DNA from: CAVVFX01 sp963747535
GTDB taxonomy: Bacteria > Acidobacteriota > Terriglobia > Bryobacterales > Bryobacteraceae
DNA length: 64,000 bases
NCBI GenBank assembly: GCA_963747535.1
Contig: CAVVFX010000016.1
Location: forward strand, 1-64,000
Direction: 5' to 3'
A program made the position numbers and the translations under genes. The notes beneath the pieces are model-generated. The model had not been told where the DNA came from and ran no database searches. It worked only from the letters and a program-made list of their open reading frames with translations. Positions 25,391 to 34,633 of this stretch are shown here, piece after piece (the stretch's first letter is position 1; every line of letters starts with the position of its first letter).

Positions 25391-27638
25391 TCAGGTTAAA
25401 AATGACACGGCACATTTGTTCCAATGACTCGCGCTGCAGAAAGTCCAGCATGACATGAGTTTCGGAGGGTTTTGGCGGGCGCGCCAGCGCGAGGCGGTAA
25501 GCGAGGTCGATCTGCTTCATCTCATCCTGGCCTGCTTCCCGTCGAAGCCTGTTGGCCAGATGTTGTGACTGGCGGTTGACGAAATCTCCGTTGAAGAGCG
25601 TCAGGGCCTGCGTGGGGACGCTGGTATTTTGTCGCCTGGCGGTGGTCCTGGTGCTGTCGCAGAGGTCGAGAACCTCGAGCATCGGCACAACCATCGAGCG
25701 TTTGATGAAAGCGTAGATGGTGCGGCGCGACGCCTCCCTCTCATCCGATTCCTTCCAGATTTTGTCCGGATCGCTGCTGCCTTCCATTGCGGCAGGAGGG
25801 ATGTGCGGATACATGCTCGGTCCGAACATCTTGGTGTTTAACTGACCGCTCACCGCCAGCGCGGAATCGCGTATCACCTCCACCTCCAGGCGCTGGAACG
25901 GCACACGCCACAGCAGGCGGTCTTCCGGATCCTTCTCAGCATATTCCGCGTTCCACTGTTTACTCATCCGGTACGTGTTGCTGGTCATGATCAACCGGTG
26001 GAGTTTCTTGATGGACCACCCGTTGTCCATGAACCAGACTGCGAGCCAATCGAGAAGTTCGGGATGCGTGGGTTTGTCACCCATCACTCCGAAGTCGCTC
26101 GGAGTTCGCACCAGGCCTTCTCCGAAATGATGTTGCCAGATGCGATTCACGATCACCCGCGCGGTCAAAGGATTGTGCGAGTTGACCAGCCACTGGGCCA
26201 GGGTCAGACGTCGCTGACTGGTTCGTGCCGGTGGGGGAAAGGCCGGTTGTTGGCCCAGAATTTCTGGCACCGCGGGTGGGACTTCAGGACCCGGTTGCGT
26301 GGCTTTGCCTCGGATCAGGAGGAAGGTGGCTGGAGGGTTGGAATTTGGCTCATTGAGGAAGTAGGCGCGCTGCACGTTGGCCGTCGTCCGGCGCAGTTCC
26401 TCGATGCGCGCTTTCTGCGTGGCAATGTCTTCTTTCGCCTGTGACGTTAGAGGCTTAACTTTCTTCGTAATCTCAGCGATCTTATCCTCGCAAGCGTAGA
26501 TCTGCCGGTCGATGGCGCTGGCGGCTTCCACCTCTTGCGGGGTGCCCACTGGGAGATCGCGTTCAGTGCGTCCGTTTCGTGGACGTTGCAATCCATTGAA
26601 GACGGCCACCATGCTGTAGTAGTCGCGCGCGGTAAGGGGTTCGAACTTGTGATTGTGACAGCGGGCGCAACCGAGCGTGAGGCCGAGGAAGACTTGTGAT
26701 GTGGTGCTGACGATGTCGTCGAGTTGGTCGAAACGGTCAGTAAGAGGGTCAGCGGGTTCGTCGTCCCAAGGGCCTAGCCGGTAGTATCCAAGCGCGGTGA
26801 GGGTTTCAACAGTGGGGTTTGGAAGTTCGTCGCCGGCAAGTTGTTCCAGCACGAAGCGGTTGAAGGGCTTGTCGTTATTGAATGCGTTGATCACGTAGTC
26901 GCGATAACGCCAGGCACTGGGTTTTGTAGCGTCGCGCTCGTAACCGTTGCTTTCCGCATAACGGGCGAGGTCGAGCCAGTGACGCGCCCATCGCTCGCCA
27001 TAGCTGGGGCGACCCAACAATTCGTCGATCAGTTCGTCGGTGTTAGCCGGCTTGGCCTGCTCTTCGAGTGTGGGAGGAAGGCCGGTTAGATCAAGAAACA
27101 CGCGGCGTAGGAGCGCTCGAGGTTCGGCCGGAGGTGCCGGCTTCCAATTGCGTTGCTGCAGTTTGTCGAGGACGAATGCGTCGATTGGGTTGCGAACCCA
27201 GGCGCTCTTGACGGTGGGTACGGACGGGCGTGTAATGGGCTGGAATGCCCAATGTTGAGAGGCTTTGGATTCGGTGACAGTTGACGAGTCGTCGGGCCAC
27301 GAGGCGCCTGCATCGATCCAGGTTCGGAGAAGAGTGATTTGTTCGGACGTGAGCCGGGGGCCGGAGGGCGGCATCACGACGTCGGAGTTAGCCGAAACAT
27401 ATTTGATAAGGAGGCTCTGCGCGCTCTTCCCAGGAACGACAGCTGGCACTCCCGATTCGCCACCCTTGAGCGCGTCTGCCTTGCGGTCGAGTCTGAACCC
27501 GTGCATCTGCAACTTCGCGCCGTGGCAATTGATACAGCGAGCTTCGAGAATCGGCTGGATGTCGCGCGAGAAGTCGGGCGCCGCCGCTACAGTTCGCGCA
27601 ACCAACACGATCGCAGCGGTGCAAATGGCAGTCCTCAT
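25368..27638 (-). CDS. DUF1549/DUF1553 protein with planctomycete-type cytochrome c domain
   Basis: 756 residues from the ATG at 27638, which gives a good signal peptide (AICTAAIVLVARTVAAAPD); longer readings add 121 unrelated residues. Residues about 25-110 form a PSCyt1-type cytochrome c with ARCINCHG; DUF1549 (about 150-350: FLDLTGLPPTLEE, GERWARHWLDLARYAESNG) has a second CxxCH, GCARCHNHKFEPL; DUF1553 (about 480-740) ends the protein (NRIWQHHFGEGLVRTPSDFG). Known context: paired with DUF1501, exported, probably haem-containing. Forms a two-gene operon with the DUF1501 gene. Confidence 0.92.
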   Translation of the reverse strand: MRTAICTAAIVLVARTVAAAPDFSRDIQPILEARCINCHGAKLQMHGFRLDRKADALKGGESGVPAVVPGKSAQSLLIKYVSANSDVVMPPSGPRLTSEQITLLRTWIDAGASWPDDSSTVTESKASQHWAFQPITRPSVPTVKSAWVRNPIDAFVLDKLQQRNWKPAPPAEPRALLRRVFLDLTGLPPTLEEQAKPANTDELIDELLGRPSYGERWARHWLDLARYAESNGYERDATKPSAWRYRDYVINAFNNDKPFNRFVLEQLAGDELPNPTVETLTALGYYRLGPWDDEPADPLTDRFDQLDDIVSTTSQVFLGLTLGCARCHNHKFEPLTARDYYSMVAVFNGLQRPRNGRTERDLPVGTPQEVEAASAIDRQIYACEDKIAEITKKVKPLTSQAKEDIATQKARIEELRRTTANVQRAYFLNEPNSNPPATFLLIRGKATQPGPEVPPAVPEILGQQPAFPPPARTSQRRLTLAQWLVNSHNPLTARVIVNRIWQHHFGEGLVRTPSDFGVMGDKPTHPELLDWLAVWFMDNGWSIKKLHRLIMTSNTYRMSKQWNAEYAEKDPEDRLLWRVPFQRLEVEVIRDSALAVSGQLNTKMFGPSMYPHIPPAAMEGSSDPDKIWKESDEREASRRTIYAFIKRSMVVPMLEVLDLCDSTRTTARRQNTSVPTQALTLFNGDFVNRQSQHLANRLRREAGQDEMKQIDLAYRLALARPPKPSETHVMLDFLQRESLEQMCRVIFNLNEFAYVD

Positions 27639-28059
27639 CGACGTTGATTTTATCTTATTGGAGCCGACTTCAGCGAGCCCTCCGTCGACGACAGCCTGCA
27701 CGAATCGAATGCCACGCTTGCGCATCATCGGCGGGATGAGCGTCCTACTGCCTCCAACGCTGAGATCAACTTGAGCTGACGTCGAAGCCATGGCCCTGCT
27801 GATCCGCGATGATCTTGGGGTCCGTGCCTCTTTCCTGGTGCAGGGTGGAATGCGATCTACGTAAGACGCTGAAGTTGATCCAGTCGGGATCGAGAGGTTA
27901 AGGCGTGGATAGATAACCGCAAGCACCGACCAGAGACAGTCTTCCCCAACGCGATTCTCGAACCTTCGCTTCCAACTCGATCCCTCGACCGGCTTCTCCA
28001 AATCTCTATCACTTCGTCTTCTTCAACGTGATGGTTGTTGATGTGCGGCTGGGCGTTTT

Positions 28060-29337
28060 CTATCGCCGCGCGTCAGGATACTTCTTTATATAGGTATCTC
28101 CGGGGAGTCCCGAAGCCACGGCACGCTGACGCAAGGCCTCCGCGCCATCCTGCCCCAGCCCGGACCCGATGATCACCAGGTAGTGAGTATCGATCGGCGA
28201 CGGCGGAAATACGCTCAACTTGAACGCCGGAAATTTGCGGCTGAGCACGTGTGCCTCCTGTGCCGCGTCCGCTTCTTGCGCGTAACTCGCCACTACAACA
28301 AACCAGCCATGTCCTTTGGCAACCTGGGCGGGGACCGCTGTCGGCGGAGTCGGACTGGATTGTGGCGGAGCCGTTCTCGACTGAAATGGCGAATCCCGAC
28401 GGGGCGGCGCTGGAGCAACCACGGGGGGCGCTGTTGCCGCCGGCCGCGGAGCCATTGCCGGCGCGTCCTGCGGCGCCGACGCAGCTGTCGAACTCGAACC
28501 ACGGGACATCACGAAAATCCACACCAGCAACATCCCGGCAGCCACCGTGCCCAGTAACCAGACGGGAGACAGTCTTTTCCTCTCCTCACCTTCTGGCGAC
28601 GGAGCGGCGATCGCCGACGCCGGTACTGCATTCTCCAGCGAAACCAACGGTTTATCCACCTTTAGCTTCTCTACCTTTCCGGCCAGCCGCAGGGCGGCCT
28701 CTCTGGCCGTCCACCGTGACCCTGGATCGGGATCGAGAGCATGCTCCACGATGTCGCGAAACGGCTGCGGCAGATCCGCGATCGCTGACACCTGCCGGTG
28801 CTGCGTCAGCACCTCCACGATAGTCAGACCCAGATCCCGCAAGTCCTGCTCCGGCGAAGCTACTGCGCCGACCGGACGGATCGAGTCCACCGAAAGTTTG
28901 ACTGAGTCGGCCTTGGCCAGAATGTTCGACGGCTTGACGCTGCCATGCGCCAGGCCACGTTCGTGTAGATAGGCGAGCACGTCGAGCAGTGGACCCAGCA
29001 TCTCCCGTGCTTCATCCGGCGTCAAGGCGCGAGATGCGATTACGGCGCCGAGGTTCTCATCCGCAGCCTCCATCACGAAGCACCGGTACTTGGCTCCGTC
29101 CACTTCACAGTCGCTGCTCGTGTAAAGCTGGATGATCCCGGGGTGGTCGATACGCGGTATGTCGTGGGGACCCGGCGCGGCTGTCTCATCCGCGCCCAGC
29201 AATTTCAAAACGACTCGCTCTTCCCCCTGAAAGGTCAGATAGATAGCGCTCGCATCCGTATTGCCGATCAATTCACGGATCGCGTAGCCTCCACAGATCT
29301 TTCGTCCAACCAATTCCTCCCAAAACTGTCGCTCCAC
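28060..29337 (-). CDS. Membrane-anchored pseudokinase with C-terminal SPOR-like domain
   Basis: 425 residues from a GTG at 29337 with AGGGG upstream. Residues about 10-240 have a protein-kinase fold (VGRKICGGYAIRELIGNTDA, the helix HERGLAHGSVKPSNIL). The catalytic HRD aspartate is replaced (HGSVKPSN) and the DFG motif reads VDS, so it is probably inactive. A transmembrane helix (LLGTVAAGMLLVWIFVM, about 280) and a proline/alanine-rich stretch lead to a C-terminal SPOR-like domain (WFVVVASYAQEADA...HYLVIIGSGLG), a fold that binds denuded septal peptidoglycan. It follows a bactofilin gene by ten bases. Inference: a cell-envelope or division-site sensor/scaffold. Confidence 0.8.
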   Translation of the reverse strand: MERQFWEELVGRKICGGYAIRELIGNTDASAIYLTFQGEERVVLKLLGADETAAPGPHDIPRIDHPGIIQLYTSSDCEVDGAKYRCFVMEAADENLGAVIASRALTPDEAREMLGPLLDVLAYLHERGLAHGSVKPSNILAKADSVKLSVDSIRPVGAVASPEQDLRDLGLTIVEVLTQHRQVSAIADLPQPFRDIVEHALDPDPGSRWTAREAALRLAGKVEKLKVDKPLVSLENAVPASAIAAPSPEGEERKRLSPVWLLGTVAAGMLLVWIFVMSRGSSSTAASAPQDAPAMAPRPAATAPPVVAPAPPRRDSPFQSRTAPPQSSPTPPTAVPAQVAKGHGWFVVVASYAQEADAAQEAHVLSRKFPAFKLSVFPPSPIDTHYLVIIGSGLGQDGAEALRQRAVASGLPGDTYIKKYPDARR

Positions 29338-29347
29338 TTGCTGTCCC

Positions 29348-29920
29348 CTATGCCGTTTCCTTCTTTGGTGCGGCCTCCTGGGTGCGCCACACGATATCGA
29401 TGCTGCATTTGAAACAGGCGCCGTCTTCAATCACAATGCCGGCTGCCTGGATATCGCCGACCAGCTGACCGCCGTTGCGAACCGAGATCTTTTCCCGTGT
29501 CTCCACATCGTCGTTAATCCGTCCCAGCACGCCCACTTCGCGGGCGCCGGCGCTGGCCCTGCCGTTCGGTACGATGGTGAGGCGGCAGTTTTCGGCATCG
29601 AGTGCTTCGCGCACCTCGCCGTCTACGCAAGGATCCTCGCTGCTATGCACCTTGCCGATGATGAGCATGCTGCGGCCGATCACCGCCACGCGGGAAGTCG
29701 CCGGGCTGGTCGGTCGTGGCGGCAACGGCGCTGGCGGAGTGTCAGCAGCCCGTGGCAGCAGTCTTTCCAGCGCGCGAGAGCAGGCGAAAACGCCTACTCC
29801 ACAACGAAGAATCAACTGTTTGCAAGTCTTGTGGAGTAGGCCTTTGGCCTGCGAATCGATTTTTTCACATCTTCTTAGTCTAGGGGTATTGGCATTAGTT
29901 TGCTTGCGCTCTTTCCACAT
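29348..29920 (-). CDS. Bactofilin (polymer-forming cytoskeletal protein) with repeat-derived N-terminal insert
   Basis: 190 residues; ATG at 29920 with AGGAG seven bases upstream. The bactofilin beta-helix is residues about 78-180 (VAVIGRSMLIIGKVHSSEDP, RINDDVETREKISVRNGGQL, VGDIQAAGIVIEDGACFKCS). The N-terminal tail normally is short and disordered; here residues about 23-47 are encoded by a 73-base hairpin repeat that keeps the frame open. Bactofilins polymerise without nucleotides into membrane-linked filaments that shape cells or place proteins. It is the first gene of a pair with the pseudokinase-SPOR protein. Confidence 0.85.
   Translation of the reverse strand: MWKERKQTNANTPRLRRCEKIDSQAKGLLHKTCKQLILRCGVGVFACSRALERLLPRAADTPPAPLPPRPTSPATSRVAVIGRSMLIIGKVHSSEDPCVDGEVREALDAENCRLTIVPNGRASAGAREVGVLGRINDDVETREKISVRNGGQLVGDIQAAGIVIEDGACFKCSIDIVWRTQEAAPKKETA
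29780..29852. repeat. Hairpin repeat inside the bactofilin gene (GCAGGC..GCCTACTCCACAA family)
   Basis: Arms GCAGGC-N6-GCCTACTCCACAA and its near-exact reverse complement enclose about 24 bases. Part of the same unit (GTGGAGCAGGCCTTTGGCCT) recurs at 50856-50890. It lies wholly in coding sequence and its length does not break the frame. Confidence 0.75.
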
Positions 29921-30594
29921 GGATTGCTCCTGATTTGTTTAGAAGAATCGGTGGAGCACTTACCCGACCAACGCGTGAAGCTCGCTCAGAAAGCCCGTTT
30001 CGTATGTGCTGCCCGCGCACGCCTGTCATTTCTACTCGGTCAGAATTACCATGTAGGCCAGATCACCGTATTTGTGAACGGTCCGCATTAATCGCGTTGC
30101 CGCTGTCGCTTTCGTTGGGCCGTTGAACAACCAACGGACTTCAAGCGCGTTCTTCGGCATCCCGAACTTAGCGCCCCAGAACGCATCGCAGATCGCCCGC
30201 AGCACCTGACCTCCTGCCGATAGCGCTTCGAACGTCTATCTTTATATCCACCCTTGGCGTTGCGGGCGCTCGCGATCAGCATCCAGGAGTTGAGAACCCA
30301 TTTGGTGCAAGGTACCATCGGCAGAGTGTTGCTCGAACGGTTCACCGGCCCACAAATAGACGCCGATATTGTTCCTTAACGCACGTCTTTCGGCGTGATG
30401 TCAAAGATCCCCGGCTCATGCATTCCCCTTGACGAGCGGCGCACTCTGGAACACGTGTCCCCTGTCCACGTGACACTTGCCCAATTGACAGATGAACTCG
30501 CGACTTGAGTGCGATGCCGGCAAAAGCGCATAGTCAACCCAGAAAGGCAATCGGCCCTCAAGATACCCAGGGTCTCAATCTGATCGGAGGCAAA
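29921..30594. other. Gap without supported gene
   Basis: About 670 bases between the divergent bactofilin and the 30595 gene. Short open frames on both strands lack coding character or a recognised family. The last 40 bases carry the GGAGG ribosome-binding site of the next gene. Confidence 0.5.
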
Positions 30595-32781
30595 ATGTTC
30601 AATTTCACGCAACTCGCTATTGTTCTCGTCGCGGCGTGGAGTGCCGCGTTCGCAGACACCATCGACTTCGAGTCTCAGTGTCCGTCCGGCCCACAGCCTA
30701 GCGGTCCCTGCTCGAGTCTGTTTAGCAACGTGGGCAATGCCGGGACTCTGACTATCCCGACGTCCATCGGTTCGGTCACAATCCAAGGCGGAACTCTGTT
30801 TGACGACATTTCCTACCTTCCCGCCGATGAGACCGCAGTATATGGAACGGCGGGTAATGCCGGCGCTCTCGGCGTGACCACGGGCTCTGGTTTTACCAAC
30901 CCGCTGGTCATCACGTTTCCCACGGCGATCAACGGCTTCGCCGTGGATGTCCTCAACGGCAATACGATGAGCGTCGATTATCAAATTGCGGACAATAGCG
31001 GCGACAGCGCTAATTATGCTATCGCGCCGAATCTTTCGGGAGGCCTGACCAGTATAGGGTTCGCGGCTGCGGGCGACGTCGTGACCATTGAAGCCACCAC
31101 TGGCCAGAGCACACCGTCGGGCATAACGTGGGATTTTCTGATCGACAACATCAGTTTCGACACGTCCACCCCTACTTCCGCGACACCCGAACCTACTCCC
31201 GCGTTCTTCATCGGCACTGGACTGGTGGCGTTGGGTCTGGTGAGGCGCAATGCCAAATGTGCTCTCGGCCTTCTCGCGATTACTCCGCTGTTTCACTCGG
31301 CTTCTGCCGCTCCGGCGCCGATTGCTCTGGCCTGTCCGGCCGCGACTACCGGCACAGTGGGACTAGCCTACTCGTCGTCTCTGAAGGCGACTGGTGGTGT
31401 GCCCCCTTACACCATCTCGATCACAGCCGGCTCAATACCGACCGGCCTGACCTTGAACGCGACCACCGGCGCGATTACGGGAACACCCACCGCGCCGGGT
31501 GCCTCCGCTTTCACCGCCAAGGTGGTGGATTCGCTGGTTCCCGGCGCCGGCGGAGCGCCCAATTCCACTACGGCCAACTGCAACATAAACGTTGGCGCGC
31601 CAACGCTCAGCATCAAGTCTGTGAGCTTCTTCAGTAACATCAGCATCTATAAAGACACGGCGGGCGCCACGGCCAGGCTCATCACCAACCCCATGTGGAC
31701 CAGCAGCGGAACCAACGAGCGTGTGGGCTATGCCGGCGGCGCCAAGATGAGCGTAAGCGTGACGCTGCACGTCGATACACCCGCGCCGGCGGCCATTCCG
31801 AATGTCACCATTCAGGCTAAAGTGGCGGGCGTGGGAAATTTGACCGGAGCGAAGCCAGTCACCATTCCAGGCACGGCCAGCGACTTCTCCGTCTCAGGCC
31901 TGGTTTCAGACACCGCATTTGCCAGGCAAACGAAATATTTCGCAAACAATTCACTCACCCTTGACTGGACCTACACCGTCCCCGGCGGCACGCCCATAGC
32001 AGTCGGACTCACCAGCCACACGGTGTATGTGACGCTGCAGAGCCCCATCAGCGGGACCACGGTATTTCTCACGACCATCCATCTGGCGGTCTCGAAAGAT
32101 GGCGCAGCCAACGCACAGGATGCGTTCAATAATACCTGGAACAATTTCTTTGCCGGACCGGCCAACACGACTGGGTGGGATGGCCGCACACTCTATTACT
32201 ATCAACCCAATATCGGCTTTACCTCCTGTTCCCCGTACCAGGTGCAGCTTCTCAAGAACGGCAATGGCCAGTGTACATCCTGGGCCAAACTCATGATCGG
32301 CTCGCTCGCAGTGAACGGCATCAGCTCGCGCATGTACACCATTTATACGGCCAATGGAGATGAGTTTCTAGTCAAGGATTGGACATATGGCAACGCGGGG
32401 GCTCCACCGGTTGCCGGGGATCCTCACAAATATCCCATGACGTTCAAAGCCATGCTTGGCGAGATGGTACCCAGCCCTACGGCACCAAAGGCCGTGTACG
32501 GCGATATGACCAGCCTCGATACCTTACCGGGTCAGAACACCAAGCCGCCCGCAGAAAAAGTCTTCGCCCGTCATTTCATCGTGAAGTACGCACCCACCGG
32601 AACCGATTGCACGAAAACGGACTGCTACTACGACCCCTCTTATGGAGTCACGTATCGGGATGAGACCGGCTTCCAGGGTAACGCGGTGGATGGTTATCTG
32701 AAACGCTTCCCGACCGATGCCGCTAATTCCGGATGGGTAGCCAAACCGGCCGGTCTCAACATCAAATTCAAGGCTTCTTAA
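30595..32781 (+). CDS. Secreted protein with internal PEP-CTERM signal, Ig-like and transglutaminase-like domains (apparent fusion)
   Basis: 728 residues, ATG at 30595 with GGAGG upstream. Residues 1-20 are a signal peptide; about 20-195 a beta-rich PEP-CTERM-type ectodomain; about 200-225 a complete sorting tail (TPEPTPAFFIGTGLVALGLV, then RRNAK). Normally such a tail ends the protein. Here it runs straight into a second signal-peptide-like segment (CALGLLAITPLFHSASAAP), a putative-Ig (He_PIG) domain (YTISITAGSIPTGLTLNATT) and a region with GQCTSWAKLMIGSLAVNGIS, resembling the Cys of transglutaminase-like proteases. Two genes probably merged by loss of a stop codon. The next gene follows in 14 bases. 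Confidence 0.75.
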   Translation: MFNFTQLAIVLVAAWSAAFADTIDFESQCPSGPQPSGPCSSLFSNVGNAGTLTIPTSIGSVTIQGGTLFDDISYLPADETAVYGTAGNAGALGVTTGSGFTNPLVITFPTAINGFAVDVLNGNTMSVDYQIADNSGDSANYAIAPNLSGGLTSIGFAAAGDVVTIEATTGQSTPSGITWDFLIDNISFDTSTPTSATPEPTPAFFIGTGLVALGLVRRNAKCALGLLAITPLFHSASAAPAPIALACPAATTGTVGLAYSSSLKATGGVPPYTISITAGSIPTGLTLNATTGAITGTPTAPGASAFTAKVVDSLVPGAGGAPNSTTANCNINVGAPTLSIKSVSFFSNISIYKDTAGATARLITNPMWTSSGTNERVGYAGGAKMSVSVTLHVDTPAPAAIPNVTIQAKVAGVGNLTGAKPVTIPGTASDFSVSGLVSDTAFARQTKYFANNSLTLDWTYTVPGGTPIAVGLTSHTVYVTLQSPISGTTVFLTTIHLAVSKDGAANAQDAFNNTWNNFFAGPANTTGWDGRTLYYYQPNIGFTSCSPYQVQLLKNGNGQCTSWAKLMIGSLAVNGISSRMYTIYTANGDEFLVKDWTYGNAGAPPVAGDPHKYPMTFKAMLGEMVPSPTAPKAVYGDMTSLDTLPGQNTKPPAEKVFARHFIVKYAPTGTDCTKTDCYYDPSYGVTYRDETGFQGNAVDGYLKRFPTDAANSGWVAKPAGLNIKFKAS

Positions 32782-32795
32782 ACTGGAGGAGCAAC

Positions 32796-33470
32796 ATGAG
32801 ACGACGTCTCTTTCTCGCGCTCGCTTGGAGCTATGGCATGGCGCAGGCAGCTAACGTTCACATCGTGGATGGTTCGACGCGCACGAAAACCGTGCACGCA
32901 TTCGAAGCCGGACAACGCATCGAGATACCATCGGTCGAGATGCAGGCAGAGATCGCGGCACACGGCGGCGGAAGCGCGAAAGCGGACATCCTGCTCATCT
33001 ACGAGCCAAAATCCGGTTTCGCGCTTTGGCGGTATCAGGAGAGCGATCCGGAGAATCCCGGCGGAATTACCGAACGCTTCGAGCAGGATTCTGTGGTCGT
33101 GGCACAGGACGAGCGTTTGATGGAATTTCAGCTCATCGGCAGCTCTCTTTGGCTCCGCGAGTCCAAGGAGAAATTCTCTACCATGGGCGATGCGCAGAGG
33201 GCGATGCTCACCCGGATCGAAAGGTTTGGGACAAGCGCCGCCGCTCTTATGCTGCAATCGTTTCATGAGGTCAATCTGAGCGAAGCGCTGGATGTGGATT
33301 TTCTGTATGAGCGCGACAACCCGCATCCCGCGCGCAGCGCCCGCATACGCGAAGTGTCCCCAGCCGGTTCCCAGTGGCGGGTCGTTCTGGATGGACCGAA
33401 CGGAGATGCCGTGGAGGTCACTCTCGGTGAGAACCTCACCGTAAAGGCTGTAGATCCCGCTGTCCGCTAA
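32796..33470 (+). CDS. Secreted protein of unknown function
   Basis: 224 residues; the start at 32796 has GGAGGAG nine bases upstream. Signal peptide (RRRLFLALAWSYGMAQA), then an all-beta region (VHIVDGSTRTKTVHAFEAGQ, SGFALWRYQESD) and a C-terminal part with RIREVSPAGSQWRVVLDG. No family recognised. It is 14 bases downstream of the PEP-CTERM/transglutaminase-like fusion and surely co-transcribed, so it may be a partner or chaperone of that protein. Confidence 0.65.
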   Translation: MRRRLFLALAWSYGMAQAANVHIVDGSTRTKTVHAFEAGQRIEIPSVEMQAEIAAHGGGSAKADILLIYEPKSGFALWRYQESDPENPGGITERFEQDSVVVAQDERLMEFQLIGSSLWLRESKEKFSTMGDAQRAMLTRIERFGTSAAALMLQSFHEVNLSEALDVDFLYERDNPHPARSARIREVSPAGSQWRVVLDGPNGDAVEVTLGENLTVKAVDPAVR

Positions 33471-33544
33471 AGATAATCATCAACCCGGCGCGGGCCTGTC
33501 TACTCTGCGATCTTGATCCATACGCGCAAGCTCCACTCGCGAGG

Positions 33545-34303
33545 TTATCGGAGTCGATATTTAGTTAACTTGGCATCCATCGGCATGTCCATTTCGGCCC
33601 ACACGTCGCTGGGGGACTTTGCGTTGGGGTAGACATGAGTCATCCATCCAAAGACCACCGGGATCCAAAGTCCGTGCGCCTCTTTGCATGCTTCTTCGGT
33701 GTGGATACTCCCTTGCGGGCCAAACTGCGCACGCGGACCGAATTGCTCTTCGAGGGGCAAACTTCTTGGTCCGCCGCAGAAGTCCACATGACGGTGCCAA
33801 GTCGCGATGCTTAGCGGAGCGACTGCATTCAGCTGCTCCGGCGTCGAATCTTGTATGGCGGTGTACATCACGCCCACGGCCTTCATGCCCTCTGGCGTGC
33901 GTTTGTACAAGATCGATCCCGGATGATCGTAGTTGACGTGGCGCTGTTCCAGCCGGTTGTACCGATAGTTCGTGTAGTGGACTTCTTCGCCCGGTTTGCC
34001 GGTAGGATGAAACGGACGGTAGCCGTCTCGAAGCGCGCTGTTCACATCGGAGTAACGTGCAACCACGGTACGAGCGACAGCCACAATCAGCTGGGCTCGC
34101 CGTTCATCGCCCGGCTGCGGCTTGCCCTTAAGCGACATCTGCATGTGATTCCCCATCTTCATCGAGGGCACCGGCGTATCATCGGCTTTGCCGCCGTGGT
34201 AGCGAAGCAGCCGTTCCCACAATGGAAATTGCTGCGCCATCACGGCGGCAAGAGAACAGAGCAGACACAGAAAGAGAGTTACTACTTTGAGACTTTTGAC
34301 CAC
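33545..34303 (-). CDS. Secreted protein of unknown function, histidine-rich
   Basis: 252 residues with a signal peptide (VVTLFLCLLCSLAAVMAQ). Conserved-looking features: MKMGNHMQMS, VHYTNYRYNRLEQRHVNYDH, SIATWHRHVDFCGGP and PVVFGWMTHVYPNA, with many His, Tyr and Trp residues and two or three cysteines. These could bind metal or haem, but no family with known function is recognised. Not in an evident operon. Confidence 0.65.
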   Translation of the reverse strand: MVKSLKVVTLFLCLLCSLAAVMAQQFPLWERLLRYHGGKADDTPVPSMKMGNHMQMSLKGKPQPGDERRAQLIVAVARTVVARYSDVNSALRDGYRPFHPTGKPGEEVHYTNYRYNRLEQRHVNYDHPGSILYKRTPEGMKAVGVMYTAIQDSTPEQLNAVAPLSIATWHRHVDFCGGPRSLPLEEQFGPRAQFGPQGSIHTEEACKEAHGLWIPVVFGWMTHVYPNAKSPSDVWAEMDMPMDAKLTKYRLR

Positions 34304-34633
34304 GAAGCCTCCAACGCGCCAGTCTTAGGAAAATGGGAACGAACAGAGAGAAGCGTGAGCTCTCGTCATTTTCAGATAATCTCTACAGCCAGTAACGGAT
34401 TCTCGCCCAAACTTGTTCCGTCGTCCGATACGGCGGTCGACACCGTAGTGCTGGTCCGGTTGCCAGGCAAACCAGAAGAAACGCTAACGATATTCAACAT
34501 TGACGCCCAGGGAAACGCCAATTGTCGGCTCTTTTGGAGCAGGCCGGCAAACCATGAATTGACTATATTCTGGTCTGCTCGCAGTGGTCTGGGCGGTCTG
34601 GAATGGATGGCGCGTATTTCCTGATGTGGCGCT
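34304..34633. other. Gap without supported gene
   Basis: 330 bases between two minus-strand genes. A plus-strand open frame overlaps it (reading such as VVLVRLPGKPEETLTIFNID) but has no start signal and extends antisense to the neighbouring gene, so it is not called. Confidence 0.4.
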
